64,000 bases of DNA from the NCBI RefSeq assembly GCF_003597395.2, contig NC_133771.1:49378903-49442902 (forward strand), given 5' to 3'. This DNA comes from Chelonoidis abingdonii. Its lineage: Eukaryota; Chordata; Testudines; Testudinidae. How positions within the stretch are numbered: the stretch's first letter is position 1; each line of letters begins with the position of its first letter. A program made the translations under genes and the position numbers. This document shows, one piece after another, positions 54,601-57,821 of the stretch. The notes under the pieces are model-generated. The model did not search any database, was not told the origin of the DNA, and saw only the letters and a list, made by a program, of their open reading frames with translations.

Positions 54601-55793
54601 CTAAAGCAATTCAGAAAGACTAAAAATAAAATGCCTACTGATATAATTCAAGGACTGTGTTAAAATCATGCCTAGTAAATAAGTGAGGAACCCGGAAATC
54701 AACAAACCCAATCAGTGTGTCAGAAATTAGGCCTAATAGTTAGACAAAATAACAAGAGGGTGAGCTATTCCACCTATTGCACCCTTTTGCAGTCCTCAAA
54801 AAGAGACTTTAGGGAGAAAAACTGTCTACTAGAGAGAGCTTCACCATCATGGCTGCTACCCCCACAGTCTCCTGGGACGCTGGACCTTCTTCATCCCAAT
54901 CCTGAAAAATGTCCTGACAGACCAGGCCACAGAGAGGGAGACAGATGACGCTCCCATTTCCACTGGCTATAGTTAAATCCTAAAACACCATCTAGGACGC
55001 AAGACTTTGTCACACATCTTCCTCTCCATCCCACCCACCCCGTGTGTCCTTTTCCTTCCCCCACCTTATTTCTTCTCTCTCCTATCTCCTTCCTTTTACT
55101 TTCTGTCAAATAAGAGTCTGGCGTTGGCGTAGCTACCAAGGCTGCATATTTTGAAACACTGCTGAAAACTTGTTACTAAAAAGAGGAAGCTAAAGAAATG
55201 CCCTAAACAGCCCAATGCTGGTACAAGTTTGCCTGGTCTTGGGAGAGGCTGATAAGATCCTGTGCTGTGCCTGTGTTTTTCCGGCAGTTAGGCTGCAAGT
55301 GAGAGTCAACATCAGAGACAGAAGCTGCATTTTCTCTCTGTATCTCTAATAAAAGTTTAAACTGACTTTAATGATGTGTTTGCCATGGTATTAAGTAGAC
55401 GTGGGTCTCTATACATCAAACCTTGAACCTTGTTTAACACTGTTTAATAATTGGAGAGTGACTGGGTTATGTTAATATCTTTAATGCTTTGGGTCCCCTA
55501 CTTCCATCTAAATTGATACAATCTTTTATACACCTAATCAAGTTCTCTTCACAATTACATTTAAACTAAACAAAAAAAAACAAATAAAATATTACTCACT
55601 GTAACTGTAAGATGAGAATACCAGTCTGTTCCTTATAAGCAAATATGATGCAGTAATTTAATTACAGTTATATTAACAAAGTGTTATGATAAAATTTAAC
55701 ATACTTGTCACTATGTTTAGCCAAAAATGACTGTGTAGTCTGCAAAGCCTCAGATATTTGTTCTCTCTTGGTTACTATTTCATCAGCGGAAAT
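183..55793 (-). CDS. DST: dystonin (DST/BPAG1), internal part of the gene, 22 exons
   Basis: Dystonin is a cytoplasmic spectraplakin that links intermediate filaments, actin and microtubules and anchors them at hemidesmosomes, muscle Z-discs and along axons. Seen here: 22 exons on the minus strand, each with AG acceptor and GT donor (one GC donor), and with codon phases that agree across every junction. Order: 55793-55705, 53674-53539, 52415-46467, 46254-46105, 45913-45698, 45504-45358, 44462-44229, 43127-42975, 40362-40129, 39832-39548, 37626-37081, 28556-28380, 22080-21957, 18227-18019, 15083-14766, 14579-14413, 12923-12767, 12266-12140, 6564-6329, 3920-3791, 2446-2247, 678-183. The spliced product is about 3,493 residues: end of the plakin-side linker, plectin-repeat insert, then spectrin-type helices. 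The actin-binding and plakin domains (upstream) and the EF-hand/GAR end (downstream) lie outside. Assignment to DST rather than MACF1 comes from remembered mammalian DST sequence, with many near-identical stretches such as [19 protein letters not shown]. Confidence 0.96.
679..2246 (-). other. DST intron (exons u to v)
   Basis: A 1.57-kb AT-rich intron. The only structure seen is a GGTG/GTGG simple repeat near 2065-2090. No coding potential beyond chance. Confidence 0.8.
2247..2446 (-). CDS. DST: DST exon u, spectrin-repeat rod
   Basis: A 200-bp exon, phase 1 to 0. It reads [20 protein letters not shown] and [20 protein letters not shown], nearly identical to human DST, and ends QKQQVQ at a GTGAGT donor. 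The acceptor is TGATAG. Confidence 0.97.
2447..3790 (-). other. DST intron (exons t to u)
   Basis: Holds two short self-complementary repeats: about 2785-2955, with outward-facing copies of a TTTTGAAAATGGGACTTA-like motif, and about 3568-3663 (listed separately). The rest is unremarkable. Confidence 0.7.
3568..3663. repeat. short palindromic repeat (TTCTGCTCT...AGTGGAATTC type)
   Basis: About 95 bp in which a GTGTAAATCCAGAGTAA-like arm and its complement (CTCTAGATTTACACTG) flank a CATTGACTTCAG core. Similar self-complementary units occur at about 9840-9915, 9990-10075, 29160-29325 and elsewhere in the window. They look like an old MITE-like family known from amniote genomes; I cannot give its catalogue name. 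Confidence 0.5.
3791..3920 (-). CDS. DST: DST exon t, spectrin-repeat rod
   Basis: A 130-bp exon (43 codons plus 1 base). It begins [20 protein letters not shown] and ends [14 protein letters not shown] with a split Asp/Gly codon. Human DST has [20 protein letters not shown]. It lacks an ATG, so simple ORF listing misses it. Donor GTACTG. Confidence 0.95.
3921..6328 (-). other. DST intron (exons s to t)
   Basis: Contains a CR1 3' end (4205-4765). The remainder, including 4800-6320, has no gene and only weak scattered repeat traces. Confidence 0.75.
4205..4765 (-). mobile_element. CR1 LINE, 3' end
   Basis: The minus strand reads the end of CR1 ORF2 ([20 protein letters not shown] at about 4747-4688, then [15 protein letters not shown]) followed by the CR1 3' UTR that ends in the familiar CCAGTATGGCCATTCTTATG-like tail near 4210-4230 on the plus strand. 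It is 5'-truncated, as usual for CR1. Inserted in the same orientation as DST. Confidence 0.9.
6329..6564 (-). CDS. DST: DST exon s, spectrin-repeat rod
   Basis: A 236-bp exon, phase 1 to 0. After completing a Glu codon it reads [20 protein letters not shown], contains [17 protein letters not shown] and ends VRAQVEQHK. Human DST has MTDISHGYEDLG and MMQWLQKMNKTATKW. Donor GTACTC, acceptor CCCACAG. Confidence 0.95.
6730..7727 (-). mobile_element. hAT transposon remnant, transposase 3' part
   Basis: The minus strand codes for the C-terminal dimerisation region of a ZBED-type hAT transposase: [20 protein letters not shown], then [17 protein letters not shown] and [14 protein letters not shown] (about 7075-7300), matching the family pattern of W-W ... 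P-S-E-R-x-F-S-x-x-G ... L. It ends at a TAGGGCTGTCAAGCGATTAA terminus near 6732, a common amniote hAT end. Frames are broken (a second frame at 7469-7699), so it is a dead copy. Confidence 0.75.
7728..8095 (+). mobile_element. inverted second copy of the hAT 3' part
   Basis: The same C-terminal hAT sequence on the opposite strand (GDIVNK at about 7878-7895; SDWLNKK-like end near 7965). It is the reverse complement of about 6965-7300, through the shared run CATGGTAAAGAGATGAAACT. The match stops near 8095, before the terminal inverted repeat. Confidence 0.7.
8525..8850. repeat. CG-rich dispersed repeat, probable non-autonomous DNA element
   Basis: Starts GGTGCTCCACCTCTGCTCCG and ends with GGTGCACCCATGGAGTC. 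It matches a repeat I associate with turtle genomes, with a C-rich left half and a GGGTGGGTGCTGAGCA-like right half. Overlapping ORFs on both strands are products of base composition. Confidence 0.5.
9069..9095 (+). repeat. (GGTG/GATG)n simple repeat
   Basis: A short run of GGTGGGTGGGTGGATGGATG units. A similar GGTG run is at about 2065-2090. Confidence 0.8.
12140..12266 (-). CDS. DST: DST exon r, spectrin-repeat rod
   Basis: A 127-bp exon (42 codons plus 1 base). It reads [20 protein letters not shown], then [16 protein letters not shown], and ends with a split codon. Human DST has KLQEKWSLKTPEIQK and [14 protein letters not shown]. In the human sequence I remember, a short segment follows (GGAVLNGEGTATNTEEF); I cannot find its counterpart here, and this exon joins the next one in frame. 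Confidence 0.94.
12267..12766 (-). other. DST intron (exons q to r)
   Basis: A 500-bp intron. Nothing recognised. Confidence 0.8.
12767..12923 (-). CDS. DST: DST exon q, spectrin-repeat rod
   Basis: A 157-bp exon, phase 2 to 0. It reads [20 protein letters not shown], then [20 protein letters not shown] and ends KKSLEDIR. Human DST has AVTSCQEQLDAFQVLVKSLK. Donor GTGAGA. Confidence 0.94.
12924..14412 (-). other. DST intron (exons p to q)
   Basis: A 1.5-kb intron. No repeat, RNA or coding signal recognised. Confidence 0.8.
14413..14579 (-). CDS. DST: DST exon p, spectrin-repeat rod
   Basis: A 167-bp exon (55 codons plus 2 bases). It contains [20 protein letters not shown] and [18 protein letters not shown]. 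It ends in phase 2 and the next exon gives the last base of the Lys codon. Donor GTTAGT. Confidence 0.94.
14766..15083 (-). CDS. DST: DST exon o, full spectrin-type unit
   Basis: A 318-bp exon of 106 codons, phase 0 to 0. It begins [20 protein letters not shown], contains [20 protein letters not shown] and ends [10 protein letters not shown]. About one spectrin repeat long. Human DST is nearly identical. Donor GTATTG. Confidence 0.96.
15164..15208 (+). repeat. (TAA)n / GAATAA microsatellite
   Basis: TAATAATAATAATAT followed by AAGAATAAGAATAAG, immediately before the LINE remnant. Confidence 0.8.
16176..16302 (+). mobile_element. 127-bp retroelement tail with perfect 8-bp target duplication and hammerhead-like core
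   Basis: The insert is flanked by TGAACTGC at 16168-16175 and again at 16303-16310, and it splits the LINE coding sequence. It contains CTGATGAAGTGGGTATTC then ACCCACGAAAGC: a CTGATGA box, a perfect 6-bp stem and a GAAA box. Further on are inverted TGTTAGTCTG and CAGACTAACA segments. The sequence is a common amniote repeat tail that I suspect belongs to a Penelope-like element; family unproven. Confidence 0.6.
16493..16821. mobile_element. non-autonomous hAT element
   Basis: 329 bp bounded by CAGTGGTTCCCAAATTTG and its inverse CAAGTTTGGGAACCACTG, a classical hAT terminal repeat. The flanks CTCCAGAG and ATATAGAG may be an eroded 8-bp duplication. It sits inside the LINE, so it is younger. The 206-residue ORF through it has no meaning. 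Confidence 0.85.
17115..17513. mobile_element. foldback DNA element (TAGAGCCCTG termini)
   Basis: About 399 bp with inverted ends TAGAGCCCTGCGCGGATA and the complement of TGGTATCCATGCAGGGCTCTA. The interior is also partly palindromic (CAGGAGCCAGCGCCCTACG against CAGGGCACTGGCTCCTG). It interrupts the end of the LINE. hAT-like, but no clear target duplication. Confidence 0.65.
18019..18227 (-). CDS. DST: DST exon n, spectrin-repeat rod
   Basis: A 209-bp exon that completes the split Asp codon and ends in phase 0. It contains [20 protein letters not shown], then [12 protein letters not shown], and ends QDIISKNI at a GTAAGT donor. It is nearly identical to human DST over most of its length. Confidence 0.96.
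18380..19101 (+). mobile_element. CR1 LINE, 3' end
   Basis: The plus strand reads the CR1 ORF2 end: [20 protein letters not shown] near 18430-18490, then [22 protein letters not shown] sequence near 18565-18620, then the 3' UTR ending CCAATATGGCCATTCTTATG at about 19073-19092. Opposite orientation to DST. Confidence 0.9.
19570..19905 (-). mobile_element. old CR1 relic
   Basis: The plus strand shows TTCCACAGGCTAATACATG, then GGAAAGTTTTTCCTGGTAAT and CACTGCTCCTAGTCATAACT, which is the antisense pattern of bird-type CR1 3' regions. Highly diverged. Confidence 0.5.
21580..21740 (+). mobile_element. MIR-like SINE
   Basis: Carries the MIR core region: TTGTGTGACCTTGGACAAGT, CACTTTTTGTCTCAGG, AAAATGGGGACAACAATAA, followed by a TTGTAAGCTCTTT tail of L2 type. 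Confidence 0.75.
21957..22080 (-). CDS. DST: DST exon m, spectrin-repeat rod
   Basis: A 124-bp exon (41 codons plus 1 base). It begins [20 protein letters not shown] and ends [10 protein letters not shown]. The spare G is completed by AT in the next exon to give Asp, as in human ...KTLDDIVGRY. Donor GTAAGA. Confidence 0.95.
25076..25125 (+). repeat. GA-rich low-complexity run
   Basis: Imperfect GAGAGA/GACAGA units such as GAGAGATAGAGACAGAGACA. Confidence 0.75.
25581..25867. mobile_element. non-autonomous hAT foldback element
   Basis: 287 bp with termini CAGGGGTCCGCAAC and GTTGGGGACTACTG. Flanks GCTTAGAG and GCCCAGAC may be an eroded 8-bp duplication. Inner arms of about 52 bp (GCGGACGAGCATCCGCC near 25655 and its inverse near 25805) separated by about 45 bp make a strong hairpin with CpG-rich arms. 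Confidence 0.8.
26333..26654. mobile_element. mariner/Tc1-type MITE with TA duplication
   Basis: 322 bp beginning CAGCAGAACCTCAGATTTAC and ending with the inverse, CTCTGAGGTTCTACTG, flanked on both sides by TA (26331-26332 and 26655-26656). Matches a MITE I recall as abundant in turtles. Confidence 0.8.
26806..27709. mobile_element. G-rich non-autonomous DNA element
   Basis: About 900 bp from CAGTGCTCCCTCCAATTTTT to CTCAGAGGGAACTTA, with weakly inverse ends (GCTCCCTC / GAGGGAAC). Its left side contains a hairpin at about 26850-26917 (TTTTGTTATGTACCAATATG facing TTGGTGCACATAACAAAA). The middle is a GGGGCTGAGGGCTC-type minisatellite. Long ORFs on both strands arise from this composition. Confidence 0.6.
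28380..28556 (-). CDS. DST: DST exon l, spectrin-repeat rod
   Basis: A 177-bp exon of 59 codons, phase 0 to 0. It begins [20 protein letters not shown] and ends with [17 protein letters not shown]. Human DST has [20 protein letters not shown]. It is separated from the preceding exon by the longest intron in the window (8.5 kb) and from the next by 6.3 kb. Confidence 0.95.
29160..29325. repeat. palindromic repeat, two overlapping units
   Basis: CTGATTCTGATCTCATTGAT is followed by a second unit, CTGATTCTGATCTATACTGG, which pairs with CTTACACTGGTAGAACTGAG around a GATGTCAGTGGGG core. The 202-residue ORF across it (29050-29658) has no recognisable domain. Confidence 0.5.
30140..30760. repeat. 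tRNA-like dispersed repeat region
   Basis: Contains GGTTCAAGTCCCC near 30470 (close to the tRNA B box), facing GTACCCTAACCACTGAGCTA near 30525, and another GTGGTTAGAGCACTCCCCC / GTTCAGTCCC pair at 30689-30735. This resembles a palindromic tRNA-like repeat common in turtles. No foldable intact tRNA is seen, so I do not call a tRNA gene. Confidence 0.4.
30622..30660 (+). repeat. (TG)n followed by a G-run
   Basis: TGTGTGTGTGTGTGTGTG then TTGGGGGGGAGGGGGGGGG. A likely polymorphic microsatellite. Confidence 0.9.
31265..33301 (+). mobile_element. CR1 LINE, long 5'-truncated copy
   Basis: About 2 kb in plus orientation, opposite to DST. Reads ORF2: [11 protein letters not shown] near 31280, then [20 protein letters not shown] at 31378-31437. 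In another frame come [20 protein letters not shown] (31777-31836) and [20 protein letters not shown] (31953-32012), the N-terminal reverse-transcriptase motifs. The end of ORF2 ([18 protein letters not shown], 33157-33210) is followed by the CR1 tail GATGACCTCCTGAGGTCCC and ATTCTATGAT. Frameshifts at about 31750 and beyond 32110 make it inactive. Confidence 0.92.
33490..34065. mobile_element. probable MITE (Harbinger-like)
   Basis: Both ends contain inverse copies of a GTCAACxTAAG-type motif (CTAGGTCAACGTAAGACAGC at about 33499; GGTCAACTTACATTTG at about 34024) and the style of CTACGCTACAACCTTGGTCC is that of turtle Harbinger MITEs. Target duplication not clear. Confidence 0.45.
34501..35147. 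mobile_element. foldback element with long inverted arms
   Basis: The left arm (34501 to about 34678) starts GTAGCAGAGTGGATCCCTAC. The right arm (about 34970-35147), reverse-complemented, starts GTAGCAGGGTGGATCCCTGC, and the two stay about 90% identical for about 178 bp, including AACTGAGCCACAGGCCCTTA. A 290-bp unique middle separates them. No ORF of note. Confidence 0.8.
35344..36092. mobile_element. CpG-rich non-autonomous hAT element, copy 1
   Basis: 749 bp with termini CAGGGCCGGTGCAACC and the inverse CGCCGGTCCTG, flanked by a perfect 8-bp duplication GTGGAGGG (35336-35343 and 36093-36100). The interior from about 35590 is a GC-rich array of roughly 60-bp units (CCCGGCAGCC ... GGGTCAGGGAGC). 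Two overlapping ORFs over 200 codons come from this array and are not genes. Confidence 0.88.
36260..36480. mobile_element. hAT-like element fragment
   Basis: Starts CAGGGCTGGATTAACGCAGG, a start I associate with a turtle hAT-like repeat (CAGGGCCGGATTAACCC), and continues with GGGCCCTGGACTAAGAGGG. The right end is not recognised. Confidence 0.4.
36805..36905 (+). repeat. old LINE (CR1/L3-like) fragment
   Basis: AGACCAGAAGGGACCATTAG, ATCATCTAGTCTGACCTC and CAGAATTCACCCAGT match a dispersed amniote repeat, probably of CR1/L3 origin. Confidence 0.5.
37081..37626 (-). CDS. DST: DST exon k, two spectrin-type units
   Basis: A 546-bp exon of 182 codons, phase 0 to 0, the second largest in the window. 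It reads [20 protein letters not shown] at the start, [20 protein letters not shown] near the middle and RFKSLYTK at the end. It carries the typical spectrin-repeat tryptophan in [23 protein letters not shown] insert in [13 protein letters not shown] is absent from the human segment as I remember it. Donor GTACGT. A 67-bp-arm hairpin lies 150-320 bp upstream of its acceptor. Confidence 0.96.
37627..39547 (-). other. DST intron (exons j to k)
   Basis: Contains a strong hairpin at 37776-37946. The rest (37950-39540) shows no recognisable element. Confidence 0.75.
37776..37946. repeat. inverted repeat, 67/69-bp arms
   Basis: The arm at 37776-37842 (CAGCTCAGAATGTT ... TGATTGATCAGATAACAATT) is the near-perfect inverse of 37878-37946, with a 35-bp loop. 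In the DST pre-mRNA it would fold 150-320 nt upstream of the acceptor of exon k. Identity is above 85% by eye. Could be an old MITE. Confidence 0.8.
39548..39832 (-). CDS. DST: DST exon j, spectrin-repeat rod with acidic loop
   Basis: A 285-bp exon of 95 codons, phase 0 to 0. It begins [20 protein letters not shown], then [10 protein letters not shown], and has the acidic stretch [12 protein letters not shown] before [11 protein letters not shown]. Human DST has the same landmarks in the same order. The donor is GTACTA. Confidence 0.95.
40129..40362 (-). CDS. DST: DST exon i, spectrin-repeat rod
   Basis: A 234-bp exon of 78 codons, phase 0 to 0. It contains [20 protein letters not shown] and [20 protein letters not shown]. 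Human DST differs at only a few positions here. Donor GTTCTT, acceptor CCACAAG. Confidence 0.95.
40363..42974 (-). other. DST intron (exons h to i)
   Basis: Carries a CpG-rich hAT element (40887-41308) and a possible L2-like tail at about 41590-41760 (CATGGAATGCTCTCCC). The remainder shows nothing. Confidence 0.75.
40887..41308. mobile_element. CpG-rich non-autonomous hAT element, copy 2
   Basis: 422 bp with termini CAGGGCTGGTGCAACCATTT and the inverse CCTTGCACCAGCCCTG, flanked by a perfect 8-bp duplication CATGTAAT (40879-40886 and 41309-41316). Shares ends and the CATTTAGG/CCTAGGGCG motifs with the element at 35344-36092, but its GC-rich interior differs. Confidence 0.9.
42975..43127 (-). 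CDS. DST: DST exon h, spectrin-repeat rod
   Basis: A 153-bp exon of 51 codons, phase 0 to 0. It begins [20 protein letters not shown], continues [13 protein letters not shown] and ends QYQTKQE at a GTGAAA donor. Human DST has QEYKEKLQGICDLLTQTENR at the same place. Confidence 0.94.
43128..44228 (-). other. DST intron (exons g to h)
   Basis: A 1.1-kb AT-rich intron. Nothing recognised. Confidence 0.8.
44229..44462 (-). CDS. DST: DST exon g, spectrin-repeat rod
   Basis: A 234-bp exon of 78 codons, phase 0 to 0. It contains [20 protein letters not shown] and [15 protein letters not shown], which are nearly identical to human DST. It ends DLGDQK at a GTTTGC donor. This is one of the best conserved parts of the rod in the window. 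Confidence 0.95.
44463..45357 (-). other. DST intron with GC donor (exons f to g)
   Basis: An 895-bp intron starting GCAAGT (minus strand) and ending ATTTACAG. A trace of the palindromic repeat family (AAATTCTGCCCTCAGTTACA) is at about 44920-44945. Confidence 0.8.
45358..45504 (-). CDS. DST: DST exon f, with a GC donor site
   Basis: A 147-bp exon of 49 codons, phase 0 to 0. It begins [20 protein letters not shown] and ends VKQSLQLLK. Human DST begins SKLAVSHEEFLHKLKSFSD. The donor reads CTCAAG/GCAAGTAT: GC instead of GT, with otherwise strong U1 complementarity, as expected for the rare GC-AG intron class. The acceptor TTCTAG is ordinary. Confidence 0.92.
45698..45913 (-). CDS. DST: DST exon e, spectrin-repeat rod
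   Basis: A 216-bp exon of 72 codons, phase 0 to 0. It begins [19 protein letters not shown] and ends FAVDSEM. Human DST has TFELGLAPIAVILRKDMKL and LAIDSEM. Donor GTATGT. It is amphipathic helix of a divergent spectrin-type repeat. Confidence 0.93.
46105..46254 (-). CDS. DST: DST exon d, start of spectrin rod
   Basis: A 150-bp exon of 50 codons, phase 0 to 0. It reads [19 protein letters not shown] and continues to QLEQLE; human DST has FSSELQQCLQHTEKMHEYL. Acceptor TTTTCAG, donor GTAAGT. It starts the helical rod after the plectin-repeat insert. Confidence 0.93.
46467..52415 (-). CDS. DST: DST giant exon: plectin repeats plus acidic tandem-repeat region (BPAG1-b type)
   Basis: A single open exon of 5,949 bp (1,983 codons) from acceptor TTTTTTAG/GTGGAT to donor ATG/GTAAGT, phase 0 at both ends. 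Residues about 1-420 form a run of plectin repeats of roughly 38 residues (GLIDxxTGx[11 protein letters not shown], [17 protein letters not shown]); a further partial repeat near 445 reads [21 protein letters not shown]. Plectin repeats are known to bind intermediate filaments. Residues about 755-876 are ten copies of a 12-residue unit, 886-970 a run of acidic 13-residue units, and 1095-1131 a Glu/Asp-rich tract. The rest is low-complexity, Ser/Asp/Glu-rich and poorly conserved, with short conserved islands (for example [26 protein letters not shown]). The family uses this exon in the muscle form BPAG1-b. The encoded segment starts V-D-K-V-I-A-G, not at a methionine. Confidence 0.95.
49020..49135 (-). 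repeat. DST: Glu/Asp-coding trinucleotide tracts
   Basis: TCTTC/TCATC runs on the plus strand encode [11 protein letters not shown] and EEEEET within the giant exon. Confidence 0.85.
49500..49760 (-). repeat. DST: 39-bp coding minisatellite, acidic 13-residue units
   Basis: Inside the giant exon. Four near-identical copies of [13 protein letters not shown], then shorter degenerate units ([28 protein letters not shown]). The DNA unit is 39 bp. Within it is a (GAT)n run at about 49617-49640. Confidence 0.9.
49790..50150 (-). repeat. DST: 36-bp coding tandem array, ten 12-residue units
   Basis: Inside the giant exon, just N-terminal to the acidic array. Ten diverged units following xLL(G/E)(D/E/N)(S/T/N)xxxxGx, for example [24 protein letters not shown] and [12 protein letters not shown]. 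Unit length is constant at 36 bp. Confidence 0.9.
52416..53538 (-). other. DST intron (exon b to giant exon)
   Basis: A 1.1-kb AT-rich intron. Nothing recognised. Confidence 0.8.
53539..53674 (-). CDS. DST: DST exon b
   Basis: A 136-bp exon. Its first base completes a lysine codon, and it then reads [19 protein letters not shown] and ends DEKMEEK in phase 0. The matching human segment begins MTDEERNELEKQVKTLQES. It is predicted helical and highly charged. Because it ends in phase 0 it can splice either to the giant exon or past it without changing frame. Confidence 0.93.
53675..55704 (-). other. DST intron (exons a to b)
   Basis: Contains a MIR-like SINE (53855-54010) and another MIR/L2-like tail near 54390-54445. 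The rest, including a pyrimidine-rich stretch at 55010-55090, shows no gene. Confidence 0.75.
53855..54010 (+). mobile_element. MIR-like SINE
   Basis: GTGAACAAGTAACTTCACTT, CCCTATGCCTCGGTTTCCCC, ATCTGTAACATGAGGGGTAA, GCAAAGTGTATTGAGATC: the MIR core with its L2-like end. Confidence 0.8.
55705..55793 (-). CDS. DST: DST exon a (first in window)
   Basis: An 89-bp exon between a TTTTCAG acceptor and a GTATG donor. It encodes about 29 residues beginning [12 protein letters not shown] and ending AKHSDK across the junction, and matches the mammalian DST segment ITSADEVVTKREQ. It ends in phase 2 and the next exon supplies the missing base. It is a charged linker helix just before the plectin-repeat insert. 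No further exon is recognisable upstream to 64000. Confidence 0.9.
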
Positions 55794-56521
55794 CTGAAAA
55801 ATATACAATCAAAATTCAGTTCTCCACAGTGCACATGTCTGAAAAGAGAGAATGGAAAAGTAGCCAACACATACAATTCCATTACTTTCAGTCTGAGTAT
55901 TGATAAGCCTGCCATACTGGGCAAACTTTGGGCATTTCTGGACAGGCTAGGCCTAGGTAAGGTTAGTTGTTTGTCACGGCAAAAATACTGTCATTTTAAA
56001 ATGGGGAAAACCACAGCACAAATCTTTTTCTCTAGAATTAAGTTGTTTGTCACGGATAATTACTGGAGAAGCCAAATGTCCTTTATTTTACAATATTTGT
56101 TTAAAAGCATACAATAGTATTTAACTATTTGGCTATACCTGACATATGTAGTATTCGGCTACACCTGACATATGGAAAGCCAACCTTATACAGATTTCAT
56201 GAAGGAGTCTTGTTCAGTAGCTTCCCAACCAAGATGACAAAGATCATGACTTCAGAAAAAATGCCTGAAAGTCACAGATTGTGTCCTGAATGTCAGCACT
56301 GGCTTTATTCTGCCAATGACTTTTACTATTAACTTCAATGGGAACGGAGGATATGCCAACACTGAGTGCTTTTGGAAATCCCACCCATAAAGCTCACTGC
56401 TTTTCAAACTGAGACTTTGTAGAACAAATAATAAAAACTAAACTGGGACTATGAAACCATAGTTACATTTAGGGCTATCTACACTACTGGGGGCGGGGAT
56501 GGGGAAGGGAGATCAATCTAA

Positions 56522-57583
56522 GGCCAGGTCTACACTGCGACTTTAAATCGGTTTAATGGCCGATATACCGATTTAACGCTGTATCCGTTCACACGACGTC
56601 GTCATTAATATCGAGTTAAAAAACGGCTCCTTAAATCGATTTCGAACTCCTCCAAACGAGAGGAGTAGCGCTAAATTCGATAGCGATACTCGGATTAGGG
56701 TTCAGTGGACGAAATCGACGTTATTGGCCTCCGGGCGGTCCCAAGTGCAGCACTGACCGCTCTGGACAGCAATCTGAACTCGGATGCAGCGGGCAGGTAA
56801 ACAGGAAAAGCCCCGCGAACTTTTGAATTACATTTCCGCTTGCCAGCGTGGAGCTCTGATCAGCACGGCTGGCGATGCAGTTTGAAATCGAAAAAGAGCT
56901 CCAGCATAGACCGTACGGGAGATCATAGGTCTGATCGCTGTATGGGGAGACAAATCTGTTGTATCCAGCTCCGTTACAGAACACGAAATGCAAAGCGTTT
57001 GAATAAAAACTCAGGATACACAGCGCTGCGTGACAAGCGTAACGGGAAGCCAGAGACTCAAATGGACGCTCATGAAGGGAGGAGGGGGGTACTGAGGACT
57101 CCAGCTATCCCACAGTCCACAGCAGTCTCTGAAAATTGCATTCTTGGCTGAGCTCCAATGTCTGTAGGTTAAACACAGTGTCTGGCGTGGTTCAGGGAAA
57201 GCTCCTCAGTTTATTTCCCCCACCACCACGTGAAAAAAAAAGGGAAAGATTGCTGTGCTTGGCGTTGCTCATGCACTCCGCGAAAAAGGCGCCAAGGGTT
57301 GTCTGCTGCCTCACAAGGGAGGGTGAGGCTGTACCCAGCACCACCCGGGGCAGTGTTTTCTGCCCATCAGGCACTGTGCTCTCAACACGGAAGTGGGAAC
57401 TATGGGATAGCTGAGGAACAGCTACCCAAGTGCACTGCTCCTGAAATCGATGGTAGCTTTGGACCAGGGACGCAAACAATCGTTCGGGATCCCACTGTGG
57501 ACGCGCTAAACCGATTTTATTAGATCTGTTTTGTAATATCGGTTTAAGCTAATTCGAAATAATCGTGCAGTGTAGACGTACCC
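56522..57583. mobile_element. inner Harbinger-type MITE
   Basis: 1,062 bp with ends GGCCAGGTCTACACTGCGAC and the inverse of CGTGCAGTGTAGACGTACCC, and a TAA duplication at 56519-56521 and 57584-57586. Subterminal TTAAATCGGTTTA motifs occur at both ends. ORFs up to 103 codons have no recognisable domains. Confidence 0.85.
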
Positions 57584-57632
57584 TAAGTTATGCAACTTCA
57601 GCTACATGAATAACGTAACTGAAGTCAACATA

Positions 57633-57821
57633 CACCTCTACCTCGATACGATGCTTTCTTCGGGAGCCAAAAAATCTTACTGCTTTATAAGTGAAACAGC
57701 GTTATATCGAACTTACTTTGAGCCGCTGGAGCATGGAGCCACCCCCTTCCCAGAGTACTGCTTTACCGCGTTATATCCGAATTCGTGTTATATCGGGTCA
57801 TGTTATAATGAGGTAGAGGTG
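57633..57821. mobile_element. mariner-type MITE
   Basis: 189 bp bounded by CACCTCTACCTCGATACGAT and the inverse of TAATGAGGTAGAGGTG, with TA on both sides. Internal GCGTTATATCGAACTTACTT and ACCGCGTTATATCCGAATTC are typical of a MITE abundant in turtles. Confidence 0.85.

Noticed and set aside
183..55793. MACF1 instead of DST
   Set aside because: MACF1 shares the domain plan, but stretches such as [18 protein letters not shown] and [19 protein letters not shown] agree with DST as I remember it.
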